Shown in pieces: positions 1-12,041 of a stretch of DNA of 64,000 nucleotides (its first letter is position 1; each line of letters starts with the position of its first letter). Position numbers and translations under genes: made by a program. Source of the DNA: Argentina anserina (Eukaryota; Streptophyta; Magnoliopsida; Rosales; Rosaceae); contig NC_065876.1 in the NCBI RefSeq assembly GCF_933775445.1, positions 21,142,001 through 21,206,000 of the forward strand, in the 5' to 3' direction. Below the pieces are notes generated by a model that saw only the letters and a list, made by a program, of their open reading frames with translations, was not told the origin of the DNA and made no database searches.

Positions 1-654
1 GATTTAGTGAGAACATCAACTAGTTGATAGGCAGAACTTACATGTCTTGTTGACCACAAAACCATCTAAGATTTTGTCTCGGATATAATGGCAGTTCATC
101 TCAATGTGCCTTGTTCGCTCATGAAAAACAGGATTGGCTGCAATGTGGAGTGCAGCCTTGTTGTCATAGAATAACAAAGCTGACTCATGAAGCAACATAC
201 CCAAATCCTTAAGTAAGCAACGTAACCAAGTCAACTCACAGCATGTGCATGTCATAGCTCAATATTCAGCCTCTGTTGAAGATAAAGACATTGTCTTTTG
301 GCGCTTAGACTTCCAAGAGACCAAGAAAGATCCAAGAAAGATAAAGGTTGTAGATCTTCTTCTGACCGGACATCCTGCCCAATCAGAATCATAATAGGTT
401 CTCAACCTTAAATCACTAATGGAAGAAAAGAATAAACCTTGTTCTGAAGAACCTTTCAAGTGACGTACCACCCTTAATGTTGCTTCACAATGCGTCTTCC
501 TAGGTTGATTCATGAACCTACTAAGGACATGGACGACATAGGTAATATCAGGATGGGATACAGTGAGATATATGAGCCAGCCAATCAACCTCCTGTATTT
601 CTCAGGGTCTTTGAGCATATCACTACGCTCCGACAATTTCAGGCCTTTTTCCAT
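1..654 (-). pseudogene. Copia RNase H and end of RT (fragment)
   Basis: Two open segments (655-259 and 255-16, read leftward) give the typical copia RT/RNase H tail. Visible motifs are YRRLIGWLIYLT, DSDWAGCPVRRRSTT, SWKSKRQKTMSLSSTEAEY, then FYDNKAALHIAANPVFHERTRHIE. The acidic RNase H positions are recognisable (D in DSDWAG, E in STEAEY, D in YDNKAA). A stop separates the two segments. The C-terminus lies at or beyond the window edge. Confidence 0.85.
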
Positions 655-684
655 GGGAGTATCTGTCGGAGCAGCCCCTAATAA

Positions 685-1595
685 TCATGCATCTTCAATA
701 ATCTCCAAGGCATATTTACATTGACTGATAAAGGTACCACGTTTCGAAGTTGAAACCTCGATGCCAAGAAAATACTTTAAGTCTCCAAGATCCTTGAGTT
801 GAAATTGACTATGCAAGAAAGTCTTAAATGCAACAATTGTCTCCAAGTCATTCCCAATAATCAATATATCATCAACGTAAATCAAAAGTATAATAAATAA
901 ATTCTATTTCTTCTTAGTGAACAATGAATAATCAATTTTGGATTGAACATACCCGGCTGACTTTACTGCATCAAAAAAATTCTCAAACCATTGCCTCGAA
1001 GCCTATTTCAAACCATATAGAGACTTGTGCAATCGACATACCAGATTCTCATCCCCTGTTGCTGAAGACCTGGTGGAGGAGACATATATATTTCCTCTAA
1101 TAAATCACTATGAAGGAAAGCATTATTCACATCTAGTTGGTGTAATTTCCAACGACGAGCAGTTGCTAAAGCTAAGAGACAACGAACAGTAATACTTTTA
1201 GCAGTATGGGAAAAAGTCTCCTGATAATTCACACCTTTTAACTAAGTGAAACCTTTGACAACCAACCAGGCTTTATAACTTTCAACAGAGCCATCTACTT
1301 TGTGCTTGATCTTATATACTCAATGACAACCAATGTGAACTTTGTCAGTCGGAAGTGTGGTAAGAGTCCAGCCAGTAGTAATTTTAGCAGTAGGGGAAAA
1401 AGTCTCCTGATAATCCACCCCTTTTAACTGAGTGAAACCTTTGGCAACCAACCATGCTTTATAACGTTCAACAGAGCCGTCTGCTTTGTACTTGATCTTA
1501 TATACCCAACGACAACCAATGGGAACTTTGCCAGCCGGAAGTGTGGTAAGAGTCCATGTGCCATTAGCCTCGAGGGCTTGCAATTCAGAAAACAT
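685..1595 (-). pseudogene. Copia reverse transcriptase with internal duplication
   Basis: The N-terminal RT segment has [22 protein letters not shown] and [12 protein letters not shown]. The middle has [19 protein letters not shown], and the catalytic box MIYVDDILIIGND is at about 840-885. The frame is interrupted between these blocks. About 186 bp of the N-terminal RT block is present twice in direct orientation (1200-1385 and 1386-1571); the copy nearer the catalytic core has a TAA stop after GFT. The copy is non-functional. Confidence 0.85.
1200..1571. repeat. Tandem 186-bp duplication inside RT
   Basis: The string around 1200 (agcagtatgggaaaaagtct) recurs at 1386 with small changes. The similarity continues through the whole unit, giving a period of 186 bp, exactly 62 codons. 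Both units encode the same RT segment. Divergence between units is moderate, so the duplication is not recent. Confidence 0.85.
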
Positions 1596-1928
1596 GGCTT
1601 GCTGCTATTCCGGATGAACAACTGCCTCATAATAGGTGTGTGGCTCAATGACCTGACTGATCTGAGCCAAGAAAGCCTGATGATGGGGCACACACCGATG
1701 GTAAGAGAGATAGCTAGCCAACGGGTAACGAGTTCCTTTAGTCAGACCAGGCAATAACAAGGACGACGTATATGAGTGCACTGAGCGAACAGTGTGAATG
1801 AGGCAGTCCGGGTGCGGCTGGCGGCTGGAGTGACGGAGGGGGATGGGTTCGGTGGTGGGTGGGGCGACTGATGTGGGCAGATTAGGCGGAGAGGAGAGAA
1901 GATCGTCTCTGATCTCGGCTAGCAGAGG

Positions 1929-2991
1929 CTAGGCAGAGGGTGATGGTGGACGGCGAGAGTATGTGCGGAACACAGGTGGTGGAGGCAGAGGTGGTGGCGG
2001 GGAAGGTGAGGTAGAGGGCGGAGTTGTCGTGGATGGACATGGAGGAGAGTGAGGTGGTGAAGGTTGTGGCTCAAGCAGGGCCATATTGAAAGTGAAGCCA
2101 TCGATATCAAATGAAGGAATGACCGGGTCGGGTTCGTGTATTGGAGCAGAAATTGGGCCGGGTTGGTGGCCCAAAGGGTCTGTGACTGCATAAGGGAAGA
2201 TATCTTCAGGGAATTTAACATCCCGACTGGTAAAAACGTTTTTTGTAGACAAATCATATAGCTTAAAAGCCTTTTGACCGACCAGATACCCAATAAAGAG
2301 GGATCGAGTAGCATGTTGATCGAACTTATGGAAAGGATGAACATTTGTGGCATAAGATAGACACCCAAAAACACGAAGATGAGAAAAGGAATGAGGTTTG
2401 GAGTAGAGTAGTTTGAAATGAGTTTTGAAGAAAAGAAGAGGTGTGGGTAACCTATTGATGATGTGAACGGTTGTAAGTGCACAATCACCCCAAAATTGTG
2501 AGAGAAAGTGAACTTGAAATTTTAATGCCCGAGCAACTTGGAGTATATGACGATGCTTACATTCCACAACCCCATTTTGTTGAGGTGTGTAAACGCACGA
2601 ATGGTGGAAAACAACTCCATTATCAAAAAAGAAATGACGGAGTGAGATAAATTCAGCACCATTGTCACTGTGAAAAATTTGAATGTGAGAGTCGAATTGC
2701 GTAAGAGCATAATTTTAAAAAACGCTTTATGAGAGGTTGTGCTTCACTATTACGTCGCATTAGAAAAATCCAAGTAAAACGTGAATAGTCATCAACTATT
2801 GTGAGAAAATAATGAGCACCAGAAAGTGAAGGATGTTGATAACGACCCCAAATATCACAATGAATAATTTCAAAAGGTTTATTCGAGGAAATTTTGCTAT
2901 TACAGAAAGGTAAACGACTCTGCTTTGCCATAGGACATATGTGGCAAGCTTTATTTGATTGAATGGGAAAATTCAGAAAATGTTTTAACAA
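1929..2991 (-). pseudogene. Copia integrase (fragmented)
   Basis: From the 5' side, the zinc-binding tail reads ACHICPMAKQSRLPF. The core follows with IIHCDIWGRYQHPS (first Asp), TIVDDYSRFTWIF, then FHSDNGAEF (second Asp) and an NGVVECKHRH-type segment (Glu) near 2550. The C-terminal part has HLRVFGCLSYATNVHP and FIGYLVGQKAFKLYD, followed by a proline-rich linker. Three frames are used, so at least two frameshifts are present. Confidence 0.85.
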
Positions 2992-3034
2992 TGAAACCTA
3001 AGCATGGTAAAGACACATGTCCGAGCCTATTGTG

Positions 3035-3470
3035 CTAGAGATCGGTGGAGGAAATAAAGAGCTTGTAGATAGACTGTTTGGTGGTGGAGGTAGGTTGGTT
3101 CATGGACTTCTCCGTCGCTAATGCCACCAAATAGTATAATCCATCACGTTGTTCACCCAAACCAATCATCCTCCTCGTAGTTAGATCCTGCAATATGCAC
3201 CAATAAGGATCAAAAGTCACTGAGCAATTCATACCTCTTGTCAAACGACTAACTGACATCAAATCACTTTAAATTTTGGCACAAATAACACATCATGGAG
3301 GTAAAAATTGGAACTTAATGGCAGTGATCCTTTTGCGACATAGCAACTTTATCCTCACTTGGTAATAAGACCGGAGGCAAGGAACATCAATTATCAGCAT
3401 GAATTAATTCAGTTGATGATGAAATATGATCGGTTGCCCCGCTATCGATGATCCAATTGTGGGAAGCAAA
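3035..3470 (-). pseudogene. Copia protease and GAG-pre-integrase remnant
   Basis: At about 3415-3470 the minus strand reads NWIIDSGATDHIS, the aspartic protease active-site signature of copia elements (catalytic D in DSG). Downstream, 3262-3035 encodes MSVSRLTRGMNCSVTFDPYWC and DLTTRRMIGLGEQRDGLYYL, a GAG-pre-integrase domain. A stop separates the two. Nothing resembling gag is seen further right. Confidence 0.8.
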
Positions 3471-5000
3471 GTTTGAGTAGTGGACTTTTTGGATAAATAT
3501 TCATAAGATTGGTTTTATTTATTTAGTCTACTAGTTTCATATCGTTAGTCTACATGTTTCACGAGTTGTTAACAGAGACACATGTTGTGTCTTGAAAAAT
3601 TTTCTTGAGCGTTTTTTTATTTACTCGGTCTACTCTTTGCATGTGCTTCGTCTACTATTAAATTCCAAAAATTTTATTCCTTACTTACAAATTCATATAG
3701 ATCAATTTCATTGATAATTTTTTTTGGCAAAGTGTTTGATTGAGAACTTGATTACGGCTAATTGAGGAACCGAGATCTCTCATAAGACAAGGCTATTGAG
3801 AGTTCGAATACTGCATGACTTAATTGAATGAATTACCTCAGCTTAAATAGATAGGTATTCCACTGACTTCCATAAAAACAAGGACACTTAGACAATTAAA
3901 CTACCACAGTAAGGATAAGGCCAATCCCACTATCATGTACTTTTTTTTTTGGGTCACTGGATCACTATCATGTACTAAGGAAACAACGAAACAAACTAAA
4001 TCTTTAATACAAAACGGTCGACCAATTCGTAACATAAGCGTCCTAGATCTTGACGTCATCGTCGCCGGGGAGGAGGATCGGTCGTCAGACTTAGAGGTAG
4101 TGTCCACTGCTGGATCCATCCTTGGCTTACCTAGGCTGAGTTTTTGAGAGGTTAAAAAAAAAACTCATCATATGTATACATATATACACTAACATAATTG
4201 GTATCCTCAATTCTTACTATATACAAGTAGTTGTGATTGTCTTTAAAATGTGACTAGAACAAATTATTAATAATTTCGTATTCGAATCCTTTTGTATTAG
4301 AATCAATTAGCTAAAAAAATAGTATAATTAGTTGATAGTGCCAATAAAATTTCATTTGAAACTCAAATATTGAAGGTCTAATGCCGATGATGGTGTAATA
4401 TGCATGAACTGGTATATAATAGTTCAAAATGGTTGACATATAATCTAATTTTTTCTGCTTAAAAATATAATATATTGTCCAGATTCGTTCAAATTATTTT
4501 TCGTTACAATTACCCCGGATAACAATTTGATCCTGAATCCACCACTCATAATGTGTACGTGCTTCTTGCAATACTCGATTCAGAAAATCTATTCTGTTTA
4601 AAAACAGTTTTTAAAAACTTTACCAAACACTATTTATTTTTTCCAAAAACTAAAATAGCCCTAAAAATAGCCTAAAAATCTGTGCCAAATTGGGCCTTAC
4701 TTTGGTGGCTAAATGTTCCACATGCATATAATCTCATATATTATAAACCTCGGTTGGTATCGATGATAGTCGTTGGTCTTAACTCTTAACTGACCGACCG
4801 TTTCCATTCCCTGCTCCCACACAAACCCCAACGACTAAGAAACTACACTCACACCTAGAGAGAACATGATTTCAAAAATATAAGTACTCCACTCCGGTAC
4901 GAAATATCAAACTAATCCCACCGAGGAGGGCATATCTGTCATTCTTTCAGACACAGTGCGCTTCATTCCAACTTCGCACACATCTCGGACTCCATAATCC
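3471..5000. other. Intergenic, no gene recognised
   Basis: AT-rich DNA between the copia remnant and the SAUR promoter. It has short open frames around 3901-4147 on both strands with no recognisable domain. The left part probably belongs to the eroded 5' end of the copia element, but no LTR or primer-binding site could be found. Confidence 0.5.
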
Positions 5001-5007
5001 ATATATT
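5001..5007 (+). promoter_or_regulatory. TATA-like element of the SAUR gene
   Basis: The sequence atatatt lies 58 nt before the SAUR start codon. It is followed by a CT-rich leader, which is common in plant 5' UTRs. No TGTCTC auxin-response element was seen in the roughly 140 bases before it. Confidence 0.35.
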
Positions 5008-5064
5008 CCCATTCATACTCCCCTCTCTCTCAGAGCTCTCAGTTTCTCTCTCCTCCTCCCAACA

Positions 5065-5553
5065 ATGGCGGCCGCAAAAGCGATGAGAAAGGTAGAGAAG
5101 ATCCGCCAGATTGTTCGCCTTAAGCAAATCATGATCCGGTGGAAGCTGGCCAGCCTCCGCCTCGGCGGACCCGCTCTATCGTACATCGACGATACCGATA
5201 ACACCGCCTTCGCCCGCCGCACCCCCTCCGGATTCTTGGCCGTCTACGTCGGACCGGAGCGCAGGCGCTTCGTCATTCCCGCCCGGTTCGTCAACCTCCC
5301 GGTGTTCGTCGGCCTGCTGGAAAAGACCGCGGAGGAGTTCGGGTTCGAAACCACCGGCGGCCTCGTCTTGCCTTGCGAGGTTTCGTTTTTCAAGGACGTC
5401 CTGAAGTTTCTGGAGAAAGATGAGAGAAGGTTCGGGAAGTTGTCGCTTGATGGATTCTTGAAGATGGTGACTGATGCGGGATTTGATTCTTGCAAGGCGG
5501 CGAGGGCGGCCGGCTCATCATTCACTCCGCTCCTGCAGGAAGCTAGGGTTTGA
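5065..5553 (+). CDS. SAUR-family auxin-responsive protein, 162 aa, intronless
   Basis: Small Auxin Up RNA protein. SAURs are short plant proteins; several promote cell expansion by inhibiting PP2C-D phosphatases at the plasma membrane, thereby activating H+-ATPases. That role is family knowledge, not shown here. The N-terminal 50 residues are basic and variable (KVEKIRQIVRLKQIMIRWK at about 9-27). The SAUR core spans about 54-135: TPSGFLAVYVGPERRRFVIP, LPVFVGLLEKTAEEFGF, then LPCEVSFFKDVLKFL. The C-terminal tail (136-162) is longer than in the smallest members. The start is the first ATG after a CT-rich leader, in good context (aacaATGGCG). There is no intron, as usual for SAURs. The coding sequence is more GC-rich than its flanks. 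Family assignment is firm; the subgroup is not determined. Confidence 0.93.
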   Translation: MAAAKAMRKVEKIRQIVRLKQIMIRWKLASLRLGGPALSYIDDTDNTAFARRTPSGFLAVYVGPERRRFVIPARFVNLPVFVGLLEKTAEEFGFETTGGLVLPCEVSFFKDVLKFLEKDERRFGKLSLDGFLKMVTDAGFDSCKAARAAGSSFTPLLQEARV

Positions 5554-7975
5554 CGGATTCTTCTCTCAGGTTTTTTAGGATTCTGATTGATTTGAATTGA
5601 AATCGAATCGATCTAATGCCTTTGGTTTTTTTGGGATAAGGTGTTTTAGTGATGATAGGGAGTTAATTGTATATGGGTGGCAGCCAACTTGATTTTCTTT
5701 TCTTTTTTTTTAGAAATGTTTTCTGAGTATTGTAGGGATTGTTGGTTCGTAATCATCCTTGAAGCACCTATGGTTTTTAATTGTGTTTGATCATGGGCTT
5801 CAATGAGATGTTTGAACTAGTTTTTTCTAGCTAGACTTGATGATGATGAAATCTTAGGACTTGTTCTAGCGTCGAGAACAGTTTCTTATCATGTAATGGA
5901 TTTTTTATCATGATTAATGGTAATTGAAATTTGTTCTCAATTTGGCTTCTATTTTGCTGGTTTACTTTTTTTTTTAATTCTACCATTGAAACTACTTGTT
6001 GGAGTTTGCCATTTTGTTTATTGAGTTGGTGAGAGGGGCAGGCCACTTGTAGATTGTAGAAAGATTCTGAAAGTTAATTATCATCTAATTGTAACATAAT
6101 CATAAATATAATATTATTTCCTTTGGCTTTAGCTATGGCCTGTAGCAATGGTATGTAGGGGTTTTGACTAAGTAACAGTAATGATTTTGGAGGAAGCTAA
6201 TATGATGCCAAGGCTCGTGTAATAATTTTGACTAAGTTGCACACTCTCAAACCTGCTAAATCTGAGAGCTGGAGGTCAAGACGAATTAACCAATTGTTTT
6301 TGGGTGTAACTAGATTGTGACATTTTGAGACCTAAACTTGTGTTAATAATGTTATCATAAAGCCACTATGTACCCCAAGCTTGCCTATGACTCATGTATT
6401 CAGTATTCACTGCAGTATACTGCTATATGTGGAAGGTCAAAAGAGCAGTTCATACTTGGTAGTATGAAATTGTCAACTTATACCTTGAAGATACCTATGA
6501 AGTGAATCTGTTAGTCTTTGAACTTTAAATTAAAGGTCTTGCCATCAAATAGATATGAGAATCTAACATCTATATTCATTTCTCTTCAAAAACTGCTCGT
6601 GAGTTTTCTTTAAGTATTTCACTGTTTTCTGTCCAAATCTGTATATTTGACCTCTGTTATTGAGGTATTTATTATTTTTCTTTGCAACCATCTTTTTAGT
6701 ATTTAATTTGAAAGTTCGAGAGGTCAATGTTTCTTTTGGTGCAATGGATTGTCATGGGGTATCAGAGATGTGCAAATTATAATTTTATATCACTCAAAAC
6801 TTACGTGCATGATGCAGAAGGGCAGTTTATCAAATGGTAATGGATAAACATCCCAAGCTTTGGTTTTGCCTTCATATGTGCTTCACTTTGTAGAATTATC
6901 AAGTGTTGAGCCTTCTCATGTATTGTTCTAGGCTTCTAGCAAATGATCTGCTATGTAAATTTAGCTCCTCAAATCTTGCCACTTCATTTTCTTACTCCTG
7001 TTATTATTTATTTATTTTTTTAGCTTGTTTGAAATGTTTAAATCATGACTCCAGAAGCAAGCTTCTGTAGCAATATTTGTAAATGACTTGTTATGAAGCT
7101 GACATTCATGCTGAAATTAACATTATTCTTTTCTGAAATATAGACATGGAGTTCAGATTTATGCCTCCTGAATTTGGTATTTGAGAAATTCTGTGCTGGA
7201 ATATTGAACATTCTATATGATATTATTCTCCATAACATCATTATTGTTTGTATTGGAAATGAAAGGGAGTTCTTTGAACAGTCAATTTTTTTTCTCAACA
7301 TGATTGATGGTTTTGCTTTAGCTGATTCAGAAAACTATAAGAGCATTCATAACATAGAGGAGAAGACAATACTGACAGAGAGAGTCATAAAATCAGCTGC
7401 AACTGTGGACAGGTAAAAATGACAAAGCTATATCCTCAATGTAGATATTTGTAAGTTTGATTATGATAGTGTGCATAGTAAGATTACCTAATATATAGGC
7501 ACTATGATCTATTGAAACTTTAGTCATACGTGTTATTCCTTCCACACACGATGTAATTATGCTATGATCTCGGTTTGTTTAGGAGGGAGAATCTGCAAGC
7601 ATTTAACTGAAACAACAAATGCGATATTTTATTTTGCCTCATGATTTTCCGATTAAAATACTGCTTCTGCTTCTTACCTTGTTATTGCTAATCTCTTACT
7701 ATAGTAAGGTTAGATTATAATCTATTTCTCATATAATACTATCTATTTGGACTGCATTGACCTCTCTTTCTCTTTATATCCTCCCAATTTTATGAATTTA
7801 ATAAATTCAAGAACGTTCAATCTGAATATGGAATTACGTCATGAAGCATTTCCTATGACCCTCCCAGTTCACATGGAACTTTCTACATAGATCAATGTCA
7901 GTTGCTATATACTTTATGTCTGCTTAGGGTCTTCCCCTTTGCATTTGTTTTTCCTCGCGTTCTAGTGATATAATA

Positions 7976-8008
<33 letters not shown>

Positions 8009-8429
8009 CTCTCATTTTCAACGGTTTTTTTTTATGAATTGATATATATATATATATATATATATATGGATTTAGAATTTGATCACTACCTTAGCAATAC
8101 ACTTTCTGTAATTTTGTCATCCGGTTTTTCTTTTCTGATGGTTGTTGCTTGTGCTTTAGATTATTACATCCAGTGGGAAATGAAGGAAGAACTCATGCCG
8201 AACTTTTCAGAATTTGCTTCTTACAATAAATAATCACCTGTAAGTATATATATCATTGTTGCAATTCCTTGCTTCTGATTGATGTTTTGATGCAAACTGG
8301 GAATGCATCTGTTCTGACTCTCTTTTGCAATTTTGAGATTTTGAAAATAAACTCACCCGTCTTTCCTGTGTTCATGAGTTCATAAGATTCAGACCTATTT
8401 TAAAATAAGCATCATTGCCGATGGTTGAA
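5554..8429. other. Long AT-rich intergenic stretch
   Basis: No recognisable protein gene or RNA gene. Open frames at 7174-7416 and 8039-8233 end at possible splice donors but have no identifiable domain and could be chance. Two (AT)n microsatellites lie at 7979-8006 and 8042-8068. Confidence 0.5.
7979..8068. repeat. Two neighbouring (AT)n microsatellites
   Basis: Runs of about 28 and 27 bases of alternating AT at 7979-8006 and 8042-8068, separated by a short T-rich spacer. Such runs are length-variable and a likely polymorphic marker. Confidence 0.9.
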
Positions 8430-8439
8430 TGCAAACAAT

Positions 8440-8974
8440 CTCTGTTCGAAATATCGGCGATATATCGCTGATATTTCGAATCCGATACGATAAGAGCATA
8501 TCGGTCAAAATTTATCGGTCAACGCAAAAATGATGGTTAACGGTCAAATATCGGTCAAACTTTGATTTTTTTAATTATTTTTTCAATTTATGTTTAATTT
8601 TTTAATATTTATTTCCTCTTTTTTTTGAAAAACTTATATTTTTTTTCATTTTTTCATTTATATTTTTAATTTATATAAATTTTAAATATATATGATGAAT
8701 TTCAAGTCTAAATAATCATTTTTAAATACCTATTTTAATTATTAGATGTCGTTCGTGTACTTTAATTGTCATTAAATCAAGTATTTATTTTCTTTAGTTT
8801 ACTTAGTACCGTTTTTTTAGTTTATTTGGTACATATTGAAGTATAATTTTATAAATTTTATTGAAAATAAGCAAATCCGATAAAATCGATATATCCCCGA
8901 TAAAACCGATATATCTCCCGATATATCGTTTTACCTCTCGACCGATACAATGCCGAAAACGATATTTAGACCAT
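8440..8974. mobile_element. Mutator-like MITE, 535 bp, with 10-bp target duplication
   Basis: The ten bases tgcaaacaat occur directly at both edges (8430-8439 and 8975-8984), the duplication size of Mutator-like elements. Inside, both ends are full of atatcg motifs in opposite orientation: gaaatatcggcgatatatcg near the left end, and its inverted counterpart with ccgatatatc and cgatattt near the right end. The terminal inverted repeats are imperfect. The AT-rich middle has no coding capacity, so it is non-autonomous. Confidence 0.6.
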
Positions 8975-8984
8975 TGCAAACAAT

Positions 8985-11244
8985 ACTTTAATTTTTTAGA
9001 AACTGATACATAAATGATATGGTGCAAATTTTTTAGTATAATCCCTTGTTTTATGGTTATACCATTATTGCATAACTTTCTGATCGAGTCCCCATGGTTT
9101 TCATTCTGGCAACATTTTTGCTTGTTTTTATGCCTCTATATGTCTTTTCCTTTGGTTTAATGAAATGTAGTAGCTTGGACTATGTAGTTCTCTGGATCTT
9201 TACAACCAGCATTGATCCAATTGGTTAATCTACTGTCGGTGAATAATTTTCCTCTGTTTTCATTTTGTCCAAGCATGATCTAATGCTGAAGTAAAGGAGG
9301 TGAATATGATGAATTGAAAGCCTCCAATATTTCATCAACCTTTTGATCTCTGTTTCTTGATATAAAAAGGAAACATGTCAGCTGCCAAATTTTCTGTTGA
9401 TCAGATAAATTTGCTTCCAATTTTCTTCACCGCTTTTTTTTTTTTGAGTACCAGATAATTGGGGCAGACGTCAGACTCAAAAACAAATTGAAAAAATTGG
9501 ATCAGAAGAAGACCATTGATGCTGGGAATTTTGAGGGTACAATCGCACTGATCAAGGAAAGGTCAGAGGAAGATGTCTATTACCCAGTTGGGGTTCAAGG
9601 TGTTGGGTTTAGGCCTATGAAACATTGTCATAAACACAGCATCAATACCCTTCCCTTGGTTCATTGTATGTTTATCTGTTTTAGCAACAAATTGATACAA
9701 TTTTTTTTTTTGGTATTTGTTTTAGCAAACCAAATTGGTGAGTACTAATGGTGCTCAGTATAGTAAGTAATCACTCTGAGGGAAGTATTAGTGGGGAAAT
9801 ACTTTGACCACTGAGCAGTTAGCATTGTGTTTGATTTGATCATGTGGGTCATCAAAGAACATGAAACCGTATAAGATACTGATGGTCTTTAGTCTAATTG
9901 ATTAATTGTCTGATCTGGTGATTAATCCTTCATTATGCATTTGATGACCTGGAAAAGCCATTGTTGATATCTTATGATAATAGCCGATCTTTTATCTTTT
10001 ATTTTCAGTTAACAACATCCTCATTATATATAAAACTATTTGCTGAGTCACTGGTTTGCTTTTGCTCATGATATTGATCCTCTCTTATTTGCTAGCCCAT
10101 GAAGAACTTTACATGAGACATTTGGTCATGGTGGTTCTGTATTGCATGCTTTCAGGAATATGTGGTATGGTGCATTCCTGGTGAGTGATGTACCATCATT
10201 TTTGGACACCCCGGAGTTGTCTGGTCTTGTTTTAAGGTCTCATTTGCTTGAGGGTAAGATTTTTTGCGGGGAGAGTTGTTGTGCAGAAGAGATCTATCAG
10301 ATTATCATTTGATTTTGCCATGGTGGGATCAGGAAAGCGACTCCAAGTGGATGATCGATCTTCATCAATGATACTGATATTATAGTAATTAAATAAGTTT
10401 CAATCCTCTTCAGAAAACAGATATGAGAAACAAAGATCATCAATGGCTTCTCGAGACACCTCCGTATCTTCCTTAACATATTGCAACTATCTACGTGGAA
10501 TAGGTCTCTAATGTGTCTCTGATTATACTATTTGTTCTTTTCTCTTGGCAAATGGATGGGAAGTTTGGAACATTGTAATAAAGTTGACAATCAAGTTGTA
10601 TAATCAGATGGTTCATCAGGGTTTTCATTTTCCATATGCAAAAGAGCGTTAGCACTATAAATACCTCCTCTCATATCAAGAGGAGGGACTGCAGACGTAG
10701 ACATAACTACAACCCAAGAAGAAGGATGGAGATGGAGACGGAGACGATGAACAAAGATAATCTTGTGTGCACGGCCGTGTATAATACACGACACAATTTT
10801 AGTTATTGATATTCATATTCAAGACTCACCATATATGTACATGATTTTCTCTAATCTATGCAATTCACTGTGAAGATGCACACTATGCATCAAGGATACT
10901 CTGAAGAAATCTCGGCGAAGTTTTGAAGAAAGAATCAACAAAGCTAGCTTTTTTTTTGGTCAATAACAAAGCTAGCTAGCTGGCTATCAAATAAGTGAAT
11001 AACCAAACAACAACGGTAGAAAAGCCATTAACGCTCAGATAAATCCTCTAAAAAGTTACCTACTTTACCCCGAGTTATTATAAGAGATAGACGAAAATAA
11101 CCTTAGAAAGTGAAAAGACACCGACAAAGCGGGGGACTAAACCGTCAAAGTCCGAAACAAAACTTGAGAGTGGGCGTTGGGTTCTCTCATTGGCGCGGCG
11201 CCTCTCTCTCTCTCACTAGACTCGACTAGTAGCCGTTTTCCGAT
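8985..11244. other. Intergenic, one orphan coding-like segment
   Basis: Mostly AT-rich. At about 9458-9625 the plus strand reads open with protein-like composition (IIGADVRLKNKLKKLD, then FEGTIALIKERSEEDVYYPV). No family was recognised. It may be an exon of a lost gene or chance. The last 100 bases before 11245 are GC- and CT-rich and form the probable promoter and leader of the LAS1-like gene. Confidence 0.4.
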
Positions 11245-11996
11245 ATGGAATCGATTCTAGGGTTTATGGAAGAAGAAGAAGCAGGGGCTTATGACCAGGC
11301 CGAAACGACGTCGTCCTCATCTTCGTACAGCCACAAATTGGTGCCGTGGTTGAGCTGGGACGAGTGGCTCTTCGTCTCTCAATCTCTCTTTTCCGATTCA
11401 CCTGATTCCGTCCCCTCCGCTTTGAGAAGAGTAAGCTCTTTCTGCCTCTTCTTTAGGATATTGTACACTCTGTTTATATATATATAATTGTATATTGTAA
11501 TTATTTTGTGCTATTGTTTTGATTTTTGATTCAAAGTGAGGTGAAATGAGTGGTTGGAATTCTCTTTAATTCGTTATAGATATCGGCATGGAGAAGCAGA
11601 GGGTGTGTTCCTGCTGTGATTGAAGTTACGGCTTCGATTATCGAAATTCAGCAGAAAGATCCTCACTTTAGGTACCTAAGCAAAAACTCGAAACTTGGTG
11701 TGGAATTATTGCGTTACATTGGTTGTGTTGGCATTTGTTTATTTATTTTATAGTGGTGAGCTGTGATGTATATCGAAAACTAGTGTGACTGTGAGGATTT
11801 TCTTTTGTGAATTTTAGAAAGGATTGGGTGGAGGATGGTGTGGATAATTTCAGAGCCGATCGATTAGGTGATTCTAAATTGTCTGAGGAAATGCTGGCCA
11901 TGCTATACTGCATGGCAATCATGAGGTGAGGTTTTTAATGTTCTTGGTTTTTGCATTTGTTCATTTTTACTCCCGTATCATCCTGTAGTGTATGGA

Positions 11997-12041
<45 letters not shown>

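Larger units (their letters stand above)
1..3470 (-). mobile_element. Decayed Ty1/copia retrotransposon (partial, cut by window edge)
   Basis: Read on the minus strand, the order is protease, GAG-pre-integrase, integrase, reverse transcriptase, RNase H. This order (integrase before RT) defines Ty1/copia. The frame is broken many times by stops and frameshifts, so no full polyprotein remains. The RNase H end runs off the left window edge, so the 3' LTR is not visible. No gag or 5' LTR can be recognised beyond the protease at about 3470, so the 5' part looks deleted or too eroded to see. It is clearly older than the copia element at 56722-62033. Confidence 0.9.

Noticed and set aside
4997..5222. 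Minus-strand open frame over the SAUR 5' region
   Set aside because: It is the shadow of the GC-rich SAUR coding sequence; no domain and no start context.
7979..8068. AT-rich runs as a possible replication origin or matrix attachment site
   Set aside because: Simple AT microsatellites give no specific support for either function.
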